This document shows positions 16,182 to 24,391 of a stretch of DNA of 64,000 nucleotides, in pieces. The position numbers and the translations under genes were made by a program. The stretch is from positions 372,001-436,000 of the forward strand of contig NZ_SIZW01000039.1 of the NCBI RefSeq assembly GCF_009866805.1, written 5' to 3'. Numbering within the stretch: position 1 is the first letter of the stretch; each line of letters begins with the position of its first letter. The notes under the pieces are model-generated. The model was not told the DNA's origin, made no database searches, and worked only from the letters and a program-made list of their open reading frames with translations. This stretch comes from Schauerella aestuarii (GTDB lineage Bacteria; Pseudomonadota; Gammaproteobacteria; Burkholderiales; Burkholderiaceae_B).

Positions 16182-17600
16182 TTACTCGATGGTCGAGATC
16201 TTGAGCAGATTGGTCGTGCCGGACACGGCGAAGGGCACGCCCGCCGAAATGACGATCAGGTCGCCCTTCTGGCCGAAGCCTTCCTTCTTGACCGTTTCGC
16301 AGGCGAGCGCGCTCATCTCGAGCACGTTCGTCACCTCGTGCGACAGCACGGCGTGCACGCCCCACACCAATGACAATTTGCGCGAGGTGGCCGCGACCGG
16401 CGTCAAACCGACGATTGCGGCAGCCGGGCGTTCGCGCGCCAGCCGCAGCGCCGAATAGCCGGACTTCGTATATGCCACCGTGGCGGGCACATTGAGCACA
16501 TCGACGATCTCGCGTACCGCCAGACCGATGGCATCGGCGGCTTCCGCGCGCGGTGCGGTATGCGACGCAGCAATGCTTTGCAGATAATAGGGATCGGCTT
16601 CGGTGTGACGGATGATGCTGTCCATCATCTTCACCGCTTCGATCGGATAGGCGCCTGCGGCGGACTCAGCCGACAGCATCACGGCATCGGCGCCATCGTA
16701 AATGGCGGTGGCCACATCGGACGCTTCGGCACGTGTGGGCACCGGTGCGTTGACCATCGATTCCAGCATCTGCGTGGCCACGATCACCGGTTTGCCGGCG
16801 CGACGGCATTCGCGCACGATGCGCTTTTGAATCGATGGCACTTGCTCGGCGGGCAATTCAACCCCGAGATCGCCTCGCGCCACCATGATCGCATCGGCGA
16901 CTTCCACGATGGAAGCCAACGAGTGAATGGCCGACGGCTTTTCCAGCTTGGCGACGATGCTGGCACGGTTGCCCACGATCGCCTTGATCTCTTCGATGTC
17001 GCGAGCCTGCTGCACAAAGGAGAGCGCAATCCAGTCGATCTCAAGCGTCAGTCCGAAGGCCAGATCGGCGTGGTCTTTTTCGGTGAGGGCCGAGAGCGGC
17101 AGGACGACGCCCGGCACGTTCACACCTTTGCGATTGGAGAGGGGCCCGCCGTTGACCACTTCTGTAACGGCCGACGTCGCATTGCAGGACACGACCTTCA
17201 AGCGGATGCGGCCGTCGTCGAGCAGCAGATCCGCGCCGGGCGTCAGTGCGGCAAAGATCTCCGGGTGCGGAAGCGCAACGCGCTCGACCGATCCCGGCGT
17301 CGTTTCATCGAGATCCAGGCGAAAGGTGCTGTGCGCCGTCAGCATCACCGGACCGTCGGCGAACGTGCCGATGCGCAGCTTGGGGCCTTGCAGATCGAGC
17401 AGGATGGCGATCGGGCGACCGCGGCGGTGTTCGATTTCGCGAATCGTTTTTACGCGCTCGGCGTGGTCGGCCTGCACACCATGGCTGAAATTCAGACGGA
17501 AGACATCGGCGCCCGCATCGAACAATGCTTCGATCATTTGGGGATCGGCGCTCGCGGGTCCAAGCGTTGCAACAACTTTAGCCTTGCGTGTACGGCGCAT
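16182..17600 (-). CDS. pyk: Pyruvate kinase
   Basis: 472 residues from MRRTRKAKVVATLGPAS, with AAGAGA upstream on the minus strand; an in-frame ATG 13 codons earlier gives a Cys-containing extension with no family match. Signature elements: the N-terminal TLGPAS strand, DVFRLNFSHG (substrate binding), LLDLQGPKLRIG, SIVAKLEKPSAI containing the catalytic Lys in strand form, and VARGDLGVELP with the metal ligand. The enzyme converts phosphoenolpyruvate and ADP to pyruvate and ATP at the end of glycolysis. Monocistronic, convergent with ypfH. Confidence 0.96.
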   Translation of the reverse strand: MRRTRKAKVVATLGPASADPQMIEALFDAGADVFRLNFSHGVQADHAERVKTIREIEHRRGRPIAILLDLQGPKLRIGTFADGPVMLTAHSTFRLDLDETTPGSVERVALPHPEIFAALTPGADLLLDDGRIRLKVVSCNATSAVTEVVNGGPLSNRKGVNVPGVVLPLSALTEKDHADLAFGLTLEIDWIALSFVQQARDIEEIKAIVGNRASIVAKLEKPSAIHSLASIVEVADAIMVARGDLGVELPAEQVPSIQKRIVRECRRAGKPVIVATQMLESMVNAPVPTRAEASDVATAIYDGADAVMLSAESAAGAYPIEAVKMMDSIIRHTEADPYYLQSIAASHTAPRAEAADAIGLAVREIVDVLNVPATVAYTKSGYSALRLARERPAAAIVGLTPVAATSRKLSLVWGVHAVLSHEVTNVLEMSALACETVKKEGFGQKGDLIVISAGVPFAVSGTTNLLKISTIE

Positions 17601-17732
17601 AGTTTCTCTTTTAGGGGTTGAACAGCAGAGTATGACCATACTACGAAGCCATGGCGAATTTGGCGTATGCGCACCCCGCGGCTACCAAAGGCTTGTTGCA
17701 GCGCGTCAGGAAACCAATGCGTACACGAAGCA

Positions 17733-18554
17733 TCACACCTTAGCCGCAAGCACGTACGCGGCCAGCATGCCCGATGCGGCACCGGCCACCATGTACCAGG
17801 CACCGGGCACGAACAGGTACGTCGACGCCGCCACGATCAGGCTCACGAGCCAGGGACGCGCGGCGCGCATGCCTTTCCACATGCTTCGGATCAGCACGAT
17901 GAAGATCGCAGGAAACGCCATGTGCAGGCCGAGCGATTGGGCGTCTCCAAACAGGGGGCCGCACAGTGCGCCGATGGTCGCCACCACCACCCACGATACA
18001 TACAGAATGGCCGATGCGCCCAGGTAATAGGGCAAGCTGAACGCGGGCGCGATACCCGCCGCAGCCCGCCGGCGCGCGTCGGAAAGTCCAAGCGCCCAGC
18101 AGGCGTCGCTCATCAGATAGAGCGATGCGAGCGCCTGGCGCTGGGTGAGGTGCCGCAAGAAAGGCGCGAGCGCGGCGCCCATCAGCAGGAAGCGGCTGTT
18201 GATCAGAAGTGTGATGCCGGCAATCAGCAGCAGGTGCGGCGGCGATGTCCATAGCGCCAGCGCCGCAAACTCCGATCCGCCTGCGAAGTTGAGACCGGTG
18301 AGCAGCGGCACTTCGACCACACTCAAGCCTTTGGTGGTGGCTTGTGCGCCCAGCAGCAAGCCGAGCGGCACGATGCCGACCAACGCGGGCAACATGGCGC
18401 GCATGCCACGCTTGATTTCGGTCCAGGTGGTGGGCGGCTCAGGTGAGGGCTCGGCCGCGATTACGGGGGTGGCAGGCGTTATGGGCTGCGATGTCGCGGC
18501 GTGCGCATGGATGTTGTGGTGCACGCGCGTACAGGCGTTCTGATCGGTGTGCAT
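17733..18554 (-). CDS. azlC: AzlC-family branched-chain amino acid export subunit
   Basis: 273 residues. After a soluble N-terminus of about 45 residues (Pro/Thr/His-rich) come roughly eight membrane segments, with the family stretch ALVGIVPLGLLLGAQA and LTGLNFAGGSEFAALALW, then INSRFLLMGAALAPFLRH. AzlC and AzlD together export branched-chain amino acids and analogues (the E. coli pair is YgaZ/YgaH). Its start lies 6 bases after the azlD stop, so translation may be coupled. The unusually long N-terminal tail may mean a later start, possibly at the internal MRAMLPAL, but family members vary here. Confidence 0.92.
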   Translation of the reverse strand: MHTDQNACTRVHHNIHAHAATSQPITPATPVIAAEPSPEPPTTWTEIKRGMRAMLPALVGIVPLGLLLGAQATTKGLSVVEVPLLTGLNFAGGSEFAALALWTSPPHLLLIAGITLLINSRFLLMGAALAPFLRHLTQRQALASLYLMSDACWALGLSDARRRAAAGIAPAFSLPYYLGASAILYVSWVVVATIGALCGPLFGDAQSLGLHMAFPAIFIVLIRSMWKGMRAARPWLVSLIVAASTYLFVPGAWYMVAGAASGMLAAYVLAAKV

Positions 18555-18560
18555 CTGCGG

Positions 18561-18860
18561 CTACCCCATCACATGCCGTAAGAGGCCCGCCGAGATCACG
18601 CCGATCAGCACCGTGGGCAGGAGCGACAGACGTGTGGCAGCGGCCACTGTCAGCGCCAGTGCAATCAGATCGGCGGGATTCGACGACACGAAGTTGGGCG
18701 CGATCACCGATATCAATACGCATCCCGGCGCGGCATCCATCACCGCCATCGCGCGGGGACTGAGCTGCCGATTGCGCAGCAAAATGTAGCCGCCGATGCG
18801 TGTGAAGTAGGTCACGCTCGCCATCGCCACGATGGTCAGCAGGTTGGCAGAATCGATCAT
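18561..18860 (-). CDS. azlD: AzlD-family branched-chain amino acid export subunit
   Basis: 99 residues from MIDSANLLTIVAM, with GAGG about nine bases upstream; an in-frame start six codons earlier has no ribosome-binding site. Four hydrophobic segments, with the family pattern VTYFTRIGGYILL near residue 20 and APGCVLISVIAPN in the middle. It is the small partner of AzlC. Gene order here is azlD before azlC, opposite to the usual azlC-azlD order. It is 63 bases downstream of an MFS transporter gene and could be co-transcribed with it. Confidence 0.9.
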   Translation of the reverse strand: MIDSANLLTIVAMASVTYFTRIGGYILLRNRQLSPRAMAVMDAAPGCVLISVIAPNFVSSNPADLIALALTVAAATRLSLLPTVLIGVISAGLLRHVMG

Positions 18861-18923
18861 GCGGAAAACCTCATTCAACCCAACATGATAAGTCGGCTTG
18901 ACGCCGGCCGATCGGTGAGTCGA

Positions 18924-20117
18924 CTATGCCGCGCGCGTGGCGCCCGCCCGCCGGCGCGCCGCTTCACTGGCCATCAATGTGGCCGCAGCCACAGCCACGG
19001 GCGGCAGCGCCAGCCAGCAAATCACTTCCCAACCATAGTGATTGAGCAGGCCGCCCGAAGCGAATGACCCCATCACCATGGCGCCGAACACCACAAAGTC
19101 GTTCATCGCCTGCACGCGGGTGCGCTCCTCGGGACGGTGGCATTCGAGCACCATCGCCGATGCACCCACGAAACCGAAGTTCCAGCCGATACCCAGCAGC
19201 ACCATCGACACCCAGAAATGGCCGACTTCCATGCCGGTGATACCCACGATGGCGGCGGCCGCGATGAGCGCCAGTCCAGCAAGGACGATCTTGCCAGGGC
19301 CGAATCGCGTAATGAGGCTGCCGGTGAAAAAGCTGGGGCCGTACATGGCGATCACGTGCCACTGCAACGCCAGGTTGGAGGCAGCCAGCGGCAGACCGTG
19401 GTGATGCATGGCCAATGGGGCCGATGTCATCAGGAAGTTCATCAGTGTGTAGCTGATCACCCCGCACAGCATGGCGGTGATGAGTCGGGGCTGGCGAAAG
19501 ATCTCAGGCAGGGGACGACCGCCGCCCGCATCCGAGGCTTTGACGGCGGGGAGCCGCACGCCGGCCAGCACGATGGCGGACAGCACGGCGATGCCTGCTC
19601 CGGCAATGTACGTGGCGGCGAACAGATGTGTGGGCCACAGGTTCATCGTCAGCGTGACGGTTTGCGGGCCGAGGATGCCGGCCAGTACGCCGCCGGCCAT
19701 CACGAACGACAAGGCTTTGGCGCGCCGCTCGGGTGCCACACATTCGGCGGCCGCGAAGCGGAACGACAACACCACGGCGGCATAGGCGCCGCCGAACAAC
19801 ATGGCCACGCAGAAGATGGGAAAGGATGACAGCACAATGCCGAGCGCGGCCAGCAATCCCACCAGCACGCCGCACAGGGCACCCAGCATGAAGACGGGAC
19901 GACGGCCGTAGCGCTGCGCGATGGCGCCGGCCGGCAGCGTGCAGGTGGCCATGCCAACGACAAAGATCGTGATCGGTAGCGTCGCCAGCGCCTTATCGGG
20001 TGCCAGCATGTCACCGATCAAGGCGCCAGTGGCATACACCACGGTGGCGTTGGCGCCGGCCAGGGCCTGCGCGGCGGTGAGCCGGATAACGTTGCGATCG
20101 AGGACGGAGGCGGACAC
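18924..20117 (-). CDS. MFS transporter
   Basis: 397 residues with about 12 hydrophobic segments, the size of a standard 12-helix drug/metabolite-type MFS protein. The segment between helices 2 and 3 reads AGAIAQRYGRRPVFMLG, a clear form of the MFS motif A (GxxxDRxGRR). The first helix region begins TAAQALAGANATVVYATGALIG. The substrate cannot be inferred. It is followed by azlDC on the same strand and is divergent from the nitrite operon, separated by a 505-base gap. RBS: AAGGAACCC precedes the ATG. Confidence 0.88.
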   Translation of the reverse strand: MSASVLDRNVIRLTAAQALAGANATVVYATGALIGDMLAPDKALATLPITIFVVGMATCTLPAGAIAQRYGRRPVFMLGALCGVLVGLLAALGIVLSSFPIFCVAMLFGGAYAAVVLSFRFAAAECVAPERRAKALSFVMAGGVLAGILGPQTVTLTMNLWPTHLFAATYIAGAGIAVLSAIVLAGVRLPAVKASDAGGGRPLPEIFRQPRLITAMLCGVISYTLMNFLMTSAPLAMHHHGLPLAASNLALQWHVIAMYGPSFFTGSLITRFGPGKIVLAGLALIAAAAIVGITGMEVGHFWVSMVLLGIGWNFGFVGASAMVLECHRPEERTRVQAMNDFVVFGAMVMGSFASGGLLNHYGWEVICWLALPPVAVAAATLMASEAARRRAGATRAA

Positions 20118-20471
20118 CGGGGGTTCCTTCAGTAAGGCTGTGCTGGCGGCAGGTAGCCGGGAGGAAATGGCGACCCCGGCATATCGCCCAGGATCATAAG
20201 CTTATTACTGGAAGTTGTTTGTAATCGGTCCGCTTCATTGGGCGCAGACTGCATTGCGCGCTCGCGCAGGCAGCCTGGTGAATCAACGGCGAGCGACCCG
20301 GGAGCCGGTGGAGCGCGTGCCATAACAGTGCGTGGCGCACAGCGTTGTGCACTGAGTTGATGCACTCGTCACGACGGCATCACAAGCCATGGCGCCGATG
20401 TTGGCCATGGGATTTCACGAAAACCCGCATTGATGCTGGCTCTGCAGGCAGGCCTAGACTTGCGGCAAAAA

Positions 20472-20488
20472 TTGGCATCGATATTGCT
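20472..20488 (+). promoter_or_regulatory. Sigma-54 (RpoN) -24/-12 promoter of nirB operon
   Basis: TTGGCATCGATATTGCT reads TGGCAT-N5-TTGCT against the consensus TGGCAC-N5-TTGCA. The invariant GG (20474-20475) and GC (20486-20487) are exactly 12 bases apart. Transcription would begin around 20499. A nitrogen-control sigma-54 promoter fits a nitrite assimilation operon and places a hairpin right at the 5' end of the RNA. Confidence 0.75.
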
Positions 20489-20498
20489 TTGGTTGAGA

Positions 20499-20517
20499 TG
20501 CCGGCAGTACACCGGCA
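20499..20517 (+). promoter_or_regulatory. Leader hairpin, candidate NasR-type recognition element
   Basis: TGCCGG (20499-20504), loop CAGTACA, CCGGCA (20512-20517): a 6-bp stem at the predicted transcription start. CCGGCA recurs a third time at 20538-20543, so alternative pairings with the terminator region are possible. In the Klebsiella nasF leader a 5' hairpin of this sort is the NasR target. The canonical hexanucleotide loop with A at position 1 and G at position 4 is not evident here. Confidence 0.45.
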
Positions 20518-20542
20518 ACAGACAACGTGTGCAATACCGGCA

Positions 20543-20578
20543 AAGGCGCCCTGAACCGAATGGTTCTGGGCGCCTTTT
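20543..20578 (+). terminator. Leader terminator (putative attenuator) before nirB
   Basis: AAGGCGCCC-t-GAACC, loop GAAT, GGTTC-t-GGGCGCCTT, then TTTTC. It is a long near-perfect stem with a T-run, 45 bases before the nirB start and 45-80 bases after the predicted transcription start. No plus-strand gene ends upstream (the MFS gene runs the other way), so it is most likely an attenuator controlled by the NasR-like protein encoded at 26174-27436. Confidence 0.75.
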
Positions 20579-20622
20579 CGTCGTCTGTATTTGAAATCGC
20601 TTCACGCTTTCGGGGATATCTC

Positions 20623-23175
20623 ATGACCACCTCTCAACCTCTGCAAACGCTCGTCGTTGTCGGCAACGGCATGGTCGGCCACCATTGCGTCGAGCAGTTG
20701 ATCGCGGGTGGCGCCCTCGAGCGCTATCGCATCCACGTCTTTGGCGACGAGACGCTGCGCGCCTACGATCGCGTGCACCTGTCCGAATACCTGGGCGGCC
20801 GCGACGCCGAATCGATGGCCATGTGCGAAGCGGCGTTCTATGAGCGGCTCGGGCTGACGCTGCATCTGGGCGTGCCCGTCTTCGAGATCGATCGCACGCA
20901 GCAGGAAGTCGTCACGGCGGGCGGCCGCTATGGCTACGACAAGCTGGTGCTGGCGACCGGCTCCTACCCCTTCGTGCCGCCGATCGCGGGCGCCGAGGGC
21001 ACCTCCCGGCTCGTGTATCGCACCATCGACGATCTCGATTTGATTCGCGACGCGGCGCAGGGCGCGCGGCGCGGCGTGGTAGTGGGCGGCGGGCTGTTGG
21101 GACTGGAAGCGGCGAATGCGTTGAAGTCGTTGCATCTGGAAGCGCACGTGGTCGAATTCGCACCGCGCCTGATGCCGGTGCAGCTGGACGATCTGGGCGG
21201 TGCTGCCCTGAAGGCGCGCATTCAGGCACTTGGGGTTGGTGTGCATCTGTCGCGTTCGACAGTGGAAATTACTGCGGGTGCCGAGCACCGCTACTGCATG
21301 CGTTTTGCCGATGGCGAGTCGCTTGAAACAGATTTGATCGTGTTTTCCGCCGGCATCCGTCCGCAGGACGCATTGGCCAAAGGTGCCGGGCTCGACCTGG
21401 GCGCGCGCGGCGGCGTGGCCGTCGACGACCAGTGCTGCACCAGTGACCCCGCGATCTATGCCATCGGCGAATGCGCTGCCTGGAACGGCAGTGTGTTTGG
21501 ACTGGTCGCACCCGGCTATCAGATGGCGCGCACGGTGTCGGCCGCCTTATGCAGCGCCGGCGCGCAGGCCTTTACCGGCGCGGATATGTCCACCAAGCTC
21601 AAGCTGCTGGGCGTCGATGTGGGCTCGATCGGCGATGCGCATGGCGTGACGCCTGGCGCGCTGAGTTATCGCTTCATCGACGAAGCCGGCGCGAGCTACC
21701 GCCGCCTGGTCGTATCGGCCGATGGCAAGCGCGTACTGGGCGCCGTACTGGTCGGCGACAACAGCTACTACGACACACTGCTGCAGTACGTGCAAAACAG
21801 CATCGCACCGCCGGCCGACCCCGCGACCTTGATTCTGCCGGCCGGGCAGGCCGCGCCGGCCTTGGGCGTGGACGCATTGCCCGCAACCGCCACGATCTGC
21901 TCCTGCCACAACGTGAGCAAGGGTGCGATCTGCGCGGCCATCGACGACGGCTGCACGGATCTGGCGGGTGTCAAGGCTTGCACCAAGGCGGCGTCCGGGT
22001 GCGGCGGCTGTGCCGGCTTGCTCAAGCAGGTGTTCGAACATGAACTGGTGAGCCGCGGCGTGGCCGTAGACAAGAGCCTGTGCGAGCATTTCGCCTACAC
22101 GCGCCAGGAGCTGTACGCGATCGTGCGCGTGAGCGGCATGGAATCGTTCGAAGAAGTATTGGCCAGCCACGGAAAGGGCTCCGTGGGCTGTGATATTTGC
22201 AAGCCGGCGGTGGGGTCGATTCTGGCCTCGTGCTGGAATCGCTCGATTCAGGATGCCAAGCTCGTGCCGCTGCAGGACACGAACGATACGTTCATGGCCA
22301 ATATGCAAAAGAACGGCACCTATTCGGTGGTGCCGCGCATTCCCGCAGGCGAGATCACGCCCGACGGCCTGATCGCCATCGGCGCGGTTGCCAAGAAATA
22401 CAACCTCTACACCAAGATCACCGGTGGGCAGCGCATCGATTTGTTTGGCGCGCAGTTGCACGAGCTGCCCGAGATCTGGGGCGAGTTGATCGCCGCAGGC
22501 TTCGAAACCGGCCATGCGTACGGCAAGTCCACCCGCACGGTGAAGTCGTGCGTGGGCAGCACGTGGTGTCGCTATGGTGTGCAAGACAGTGTGAAGATGG
22601 CGCTGGATATCGAGCACCGCTACAAGGGGCTGCGCGCGCCGCACAAGCTCAAGTTCGCGGTGTCGGGCTGCACGCGTGAATGCGCCGAAGCGCAAAGCAA
22701 GGACATCGGTGTGATCGCAACCGAGAACGGCTGGAACCTGTATGTGTGCGGCAACGGCGGCATGCGGCCGCGCCATGCAGAACTGTTCGCCACCGATCTC
22801 GACGATGCCACGTTGATTCGCTACATCGACCGCGTGTTGATGTTCTATATCCGTACCGCCGACAAACTGCAGCGCACGTCGGTGTGGCGCGAGTCGTTGG
22901 AGGGTGGCCTCGACTATCTGAAAGCCGTCGTCATCGACGACAGCCTTGGCATGGGTGCGGAGCTCGAATCCCAAATGGCGTTGATCGTCGAGCGGTATGA
23001 ATGCGAATGGGAAAACGCGTTGAGCGATCCCGAAAAACTCAAACGGTTCCGCACGTTCGTGAACGACCGCGCCGCAGACCCCGATATCGAATTCGTGGAA
23101 GAACGCGGCCAACGCCGTCCGAGCCCGATGCGTGCCCGCTCGCGCGTGATTCCCATTGCCGAGGAGATGGCATGA
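20623..23175 (+). CDS. nirB: Assimilatory nitrite reductase, large subunit
   Basis: 850 residues from MTTSQPLQTL, close to the family's 840-850, with GGGGA before the ATG; a longer in-frame extension would run into the leader terminator. Domains: N-terminal FAD/NAD(P)H oxidoreductase (VVVGNGMVGHH about 10-20, VVVGGGLLGLEAANAL about 152), a BFD-like [2Fe-2S] motif with C426, C428, C460, C463, a second short BFD-like segment, then the sirohaem/[4Fe-4S] domain with C643 and C649 (CVGSTWC), C683 and C687 (SGCTREC). It reduces nitrite to ammonium with NAD(P)H in the cytoplasm, with NirD. First gene of nirB-nirD-nirC-kinase-nasR. Confidence 0.97.
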   Translation: MTTSQPLQTLVVVGNGMVGHHCVEQLIAGGALERYRIHVFGDETLRAYDRVHLSEYLGGRDAESMAMCEAAFYERLGLTLHLGVPVFEIDRTQQEVVTAGGRYGYDKLVLATGSYPFVPPIAGAEGTSRLVYRTIDDLDLIRDAAQGARRGVVVGGGLLGLEAANALKSLHLEAHVVEFAPRLMPVQLDDLGGAALKARIQALGVGVHLSRSTVEITAGAEHRYCMRFADGESLETDLIVFSAGIRPQDALAKGAGLDLGARGGVAVDDQCCTSDPAIYAIGECAAWNGSVFGLVAPGYQMARTVSAALCSAGAQAFTGADMSTKLKLLGVDVGSIGDAHGVTPGALSYRFIDEAGASYRRLVVSADGKRVLGAVLVGDNSYYDTLLQYVQNSIAPPADPATLILPAGQAAPALGVDALPATATICSCHNVSKGAICAAIDDGCTDLAGVKACTKAASGCGGCAGLLKQVFEHELVSRGVAVDKSLCEHFAYTRQELYAIVRVSGMESFEEVLASHGKGSVGCDICKPAVGSILASCWNRSIQDAKLVPLQDTNDTFMANMQKNGTYSVVPRIPAGEITPDGLIAIGAVAKKYNLYTKITGGQRIDLFGAQLHELPEIWGELIAAGFETGHAYGKSTRTVKSCVGSTWCRYGVQDSVKMALDIEHRYKGLRAPHKLKFAVSGCTRECAEAQSKDIGVIATENGWNLYVCGNGGMRPRHAELFATDLDDATLIRYIDRVLMFYIRTADKLQRTSVWRESLEGGLDYLKAVVIDDSLGMGAELESQMALIVERYECEWENALSDPEKLKRFRTFVNDRAADPDIEFVEERGQRRPSPMRARSRVIPIAEEMA

Positions 23176-23525
23176 TGCCGGCCGCAGATAACGCCTCACC
23201 CGTCTGGCGCCACGCCTGCACTCGCCACGATCTGGTGGCCAACTCGGGCGTGGTCGCCCTCATCGATGGCATGCAGGTGGCTTTGTTCTATCTGCCCGAT
23301 GCCGGCGAGCAAACACTGTATGCGGTCGAAAACCAGGACCCCCGGTCGGGCGCTAACGTGATTGGACGCGGCCTGGTCGGGCGGATTGGCGGCGATCTCG
23401 TGGTGTCGTCGCCGCTCTACAAGCAACAGTTTCGGCTGGTGGACGGCACGTGTGTGCAGTTTCCCGAGCAACGCCTGCGCACGTGGCCCGTACGTTTCAA
23501 CGGCGACGCCGTCGAGATCGGCTAA
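23172..23525 (+). CDS. nirD: Nitrite reductase small subunit
   Basis: 117 residues, the usual NirD size. The ATG overlaps the nirB stop (ATGA), and GAGGAG lies five bases upstream. It is a Rieske-like fold without the full set of cluster ligands: ALIDGMQVALFYLPD, YAVENQDPRSGANVIGRGLVG and a final VYSPLYKQQF-like SSPLYKQQFRLVDG. The expected Cys/His pairs of true Rieske proteins are absent, as in other NirD proteins. It forms the NADH-dependent nitrite reductase with NirB. Confidence 0.95.
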   Translation: MMPAADNASPVWRHACTRHDLVANSGVVALIDGMQVALFYLPDAGEQTLYAVENQDPRSGANVIGRGLVGRIGGDLVVSSPLYKQQFRLVDGTCVQFPEQRLRTWPVRFNGDAVEIG

Positions 23526-23554
23526 TCCTCTTTCATTGATTACAGGAACACATC

Positions 23555-24367
23555 ATGTCTTACCTAGCCCCGGCCGAGTTCGTCACCAAAATGGTGGATG
23601 CGGGCGAATCGAAAATTTACATGGGCACGCGCGACGCATTGATCCGTGCGTTCATGGCGGGCGGCATTCTCGCCATCGCGGCCGTCTTCGCCGTTACCGT
23701 GACGGTGCAAACGGGCTCTGCCATTCTGGGCGCGGCATTGTTTCCCGTGGGCTTCTGCATGCTGTATCTGATGGGCTTCGACCTGCTCACCGGCGTGTTC
23801 GTGCTCACGCCGCTGGCGTTGTTCGACAAGCGACCCGGCGTAACGTTGAGCGCGGTGCTCAAGCACTGGGGCGTCGTGTTTGTCGGCAACTTCCTCGGGG
23901 CGTTGCTGGTGGCATTCCTGATGGCGATCGTCTTCACCTATGGATTTTCGACACCGCCCAGCAAGGTGGGCGAAATGATTTCGCATATCGGCGAGAACCG
24001 CACGCTGGGCTACAAAGAATACGGTGCCGGCGGCATGCTCACCATCTTCATCCGCGGCGTGCTGTGCAACTGGATGGTGTCGTTGGGCGTGGTGGGCGCC
24101 ATGATCTCCACCACGGTCAGCGGCAAAGTCATCGCCATGTGGATGCCGGTCATGCTGTTCTTTGCGATGGGCTTCGAGCACTCGATCGTCAACATGTTCC
24201 TGTTTCCGTCGGCGCTGATCATGGGGGGCAACTTCTCGGTCATGGACTACATGATCTGGAACGAGATCCCGGTGGTGCTGGGCAACCTGGTCGGCGGCCT
24301 GTCGTTGACGGGGCTCACGCTGTACACCACGCACGTGCGCACCGCGCCCAAGCGCAGCTTCAGTTGA
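23555..24367 (+). CDS. nirC: Formate/nitrite transporter family channel (NirC-like)
   Basis: 270 residues and six membrane segments, the normal size of FNT channels, which are pentameric. Conserved pieces are AGGILAIAAVFA in helix 1, LTGVFVLTPLALFDKRPG, the long cytoplasmic loop GNFLGALLVAFLMAIVFTYGF, and AMGFEHSIVNMFLFP, containing the family's FEHS-x-N pattern and central pore histidine. Position directly after nirBD indicates nitrite rather than formate. It moves nitrite across the inner membrane. It starts 29 bases after nirD with AGGAA upstream. Confidence 0.92.
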   Translation: MSYLAPAEFVTKMVDAGESKIYMGTRDALIRAFMAGGILAIAAVFAVTVTVQTGSAILGAALFPVGFCMLYLMGFDLLTGVFVLTPLALFDKRPGVTLSAVLKHWGVVFVGNFLGALLVAFLMAIVFTYGFSTPPSKVGEMISHIGENRTLGYKEYGAGGMLTIFIRGVLCNWMVSLGVVGAMISTTVSGKVIAMWMPVMLFFAMGFEHSIVNMFLFPSALIMGGNFSVMDYMIWNEIPVVLGNLVGGLSLTGLTLYTTHVRTAPKRSFS

Positions 24368-24391
24368 TGCCGCGCGTCGCCATCGTGCGCC

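Larger units (their letters stand above)
20118..20622. other. Divergent regulatory region of the MFS gene and nirB operon
   Basis: 505 bases. Left part: promoter of the MFS transporter (minus strand). Right part, reading right: a TGCAC-rich stretch with the near-palindrome GCGCACAGCGTTGTGCAC (20335-20352) and a second TGCACT at 20360-20365, which are possible enhancer (NtrC-like) sites though spacing does not match the consensus well; a sigma-54 element (20472-20488); a leader hairpin (20499-20517); and an intrinsic terminator (20543-20578). No gene was found in it. Confidence 0.6.

Noticed and set aside
20335-20365. NtrC binding sites upstream of the sigma-54 element
   Set aside because: TGCAC half-sites are present, but the spacing of the best palindrome is off by one from the NtrC consensus; mentioned only as possible enhancer sequence.
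20499-20560. Canonical ANTAR two-hexaloop motif
   Set aside because: I searched for two hairpins with six-base loops having A at 1 and G at 4; candidates such as AAAGGC or ACAGAC loops have stems of three pairs or fewer, so the motif is not claimed.
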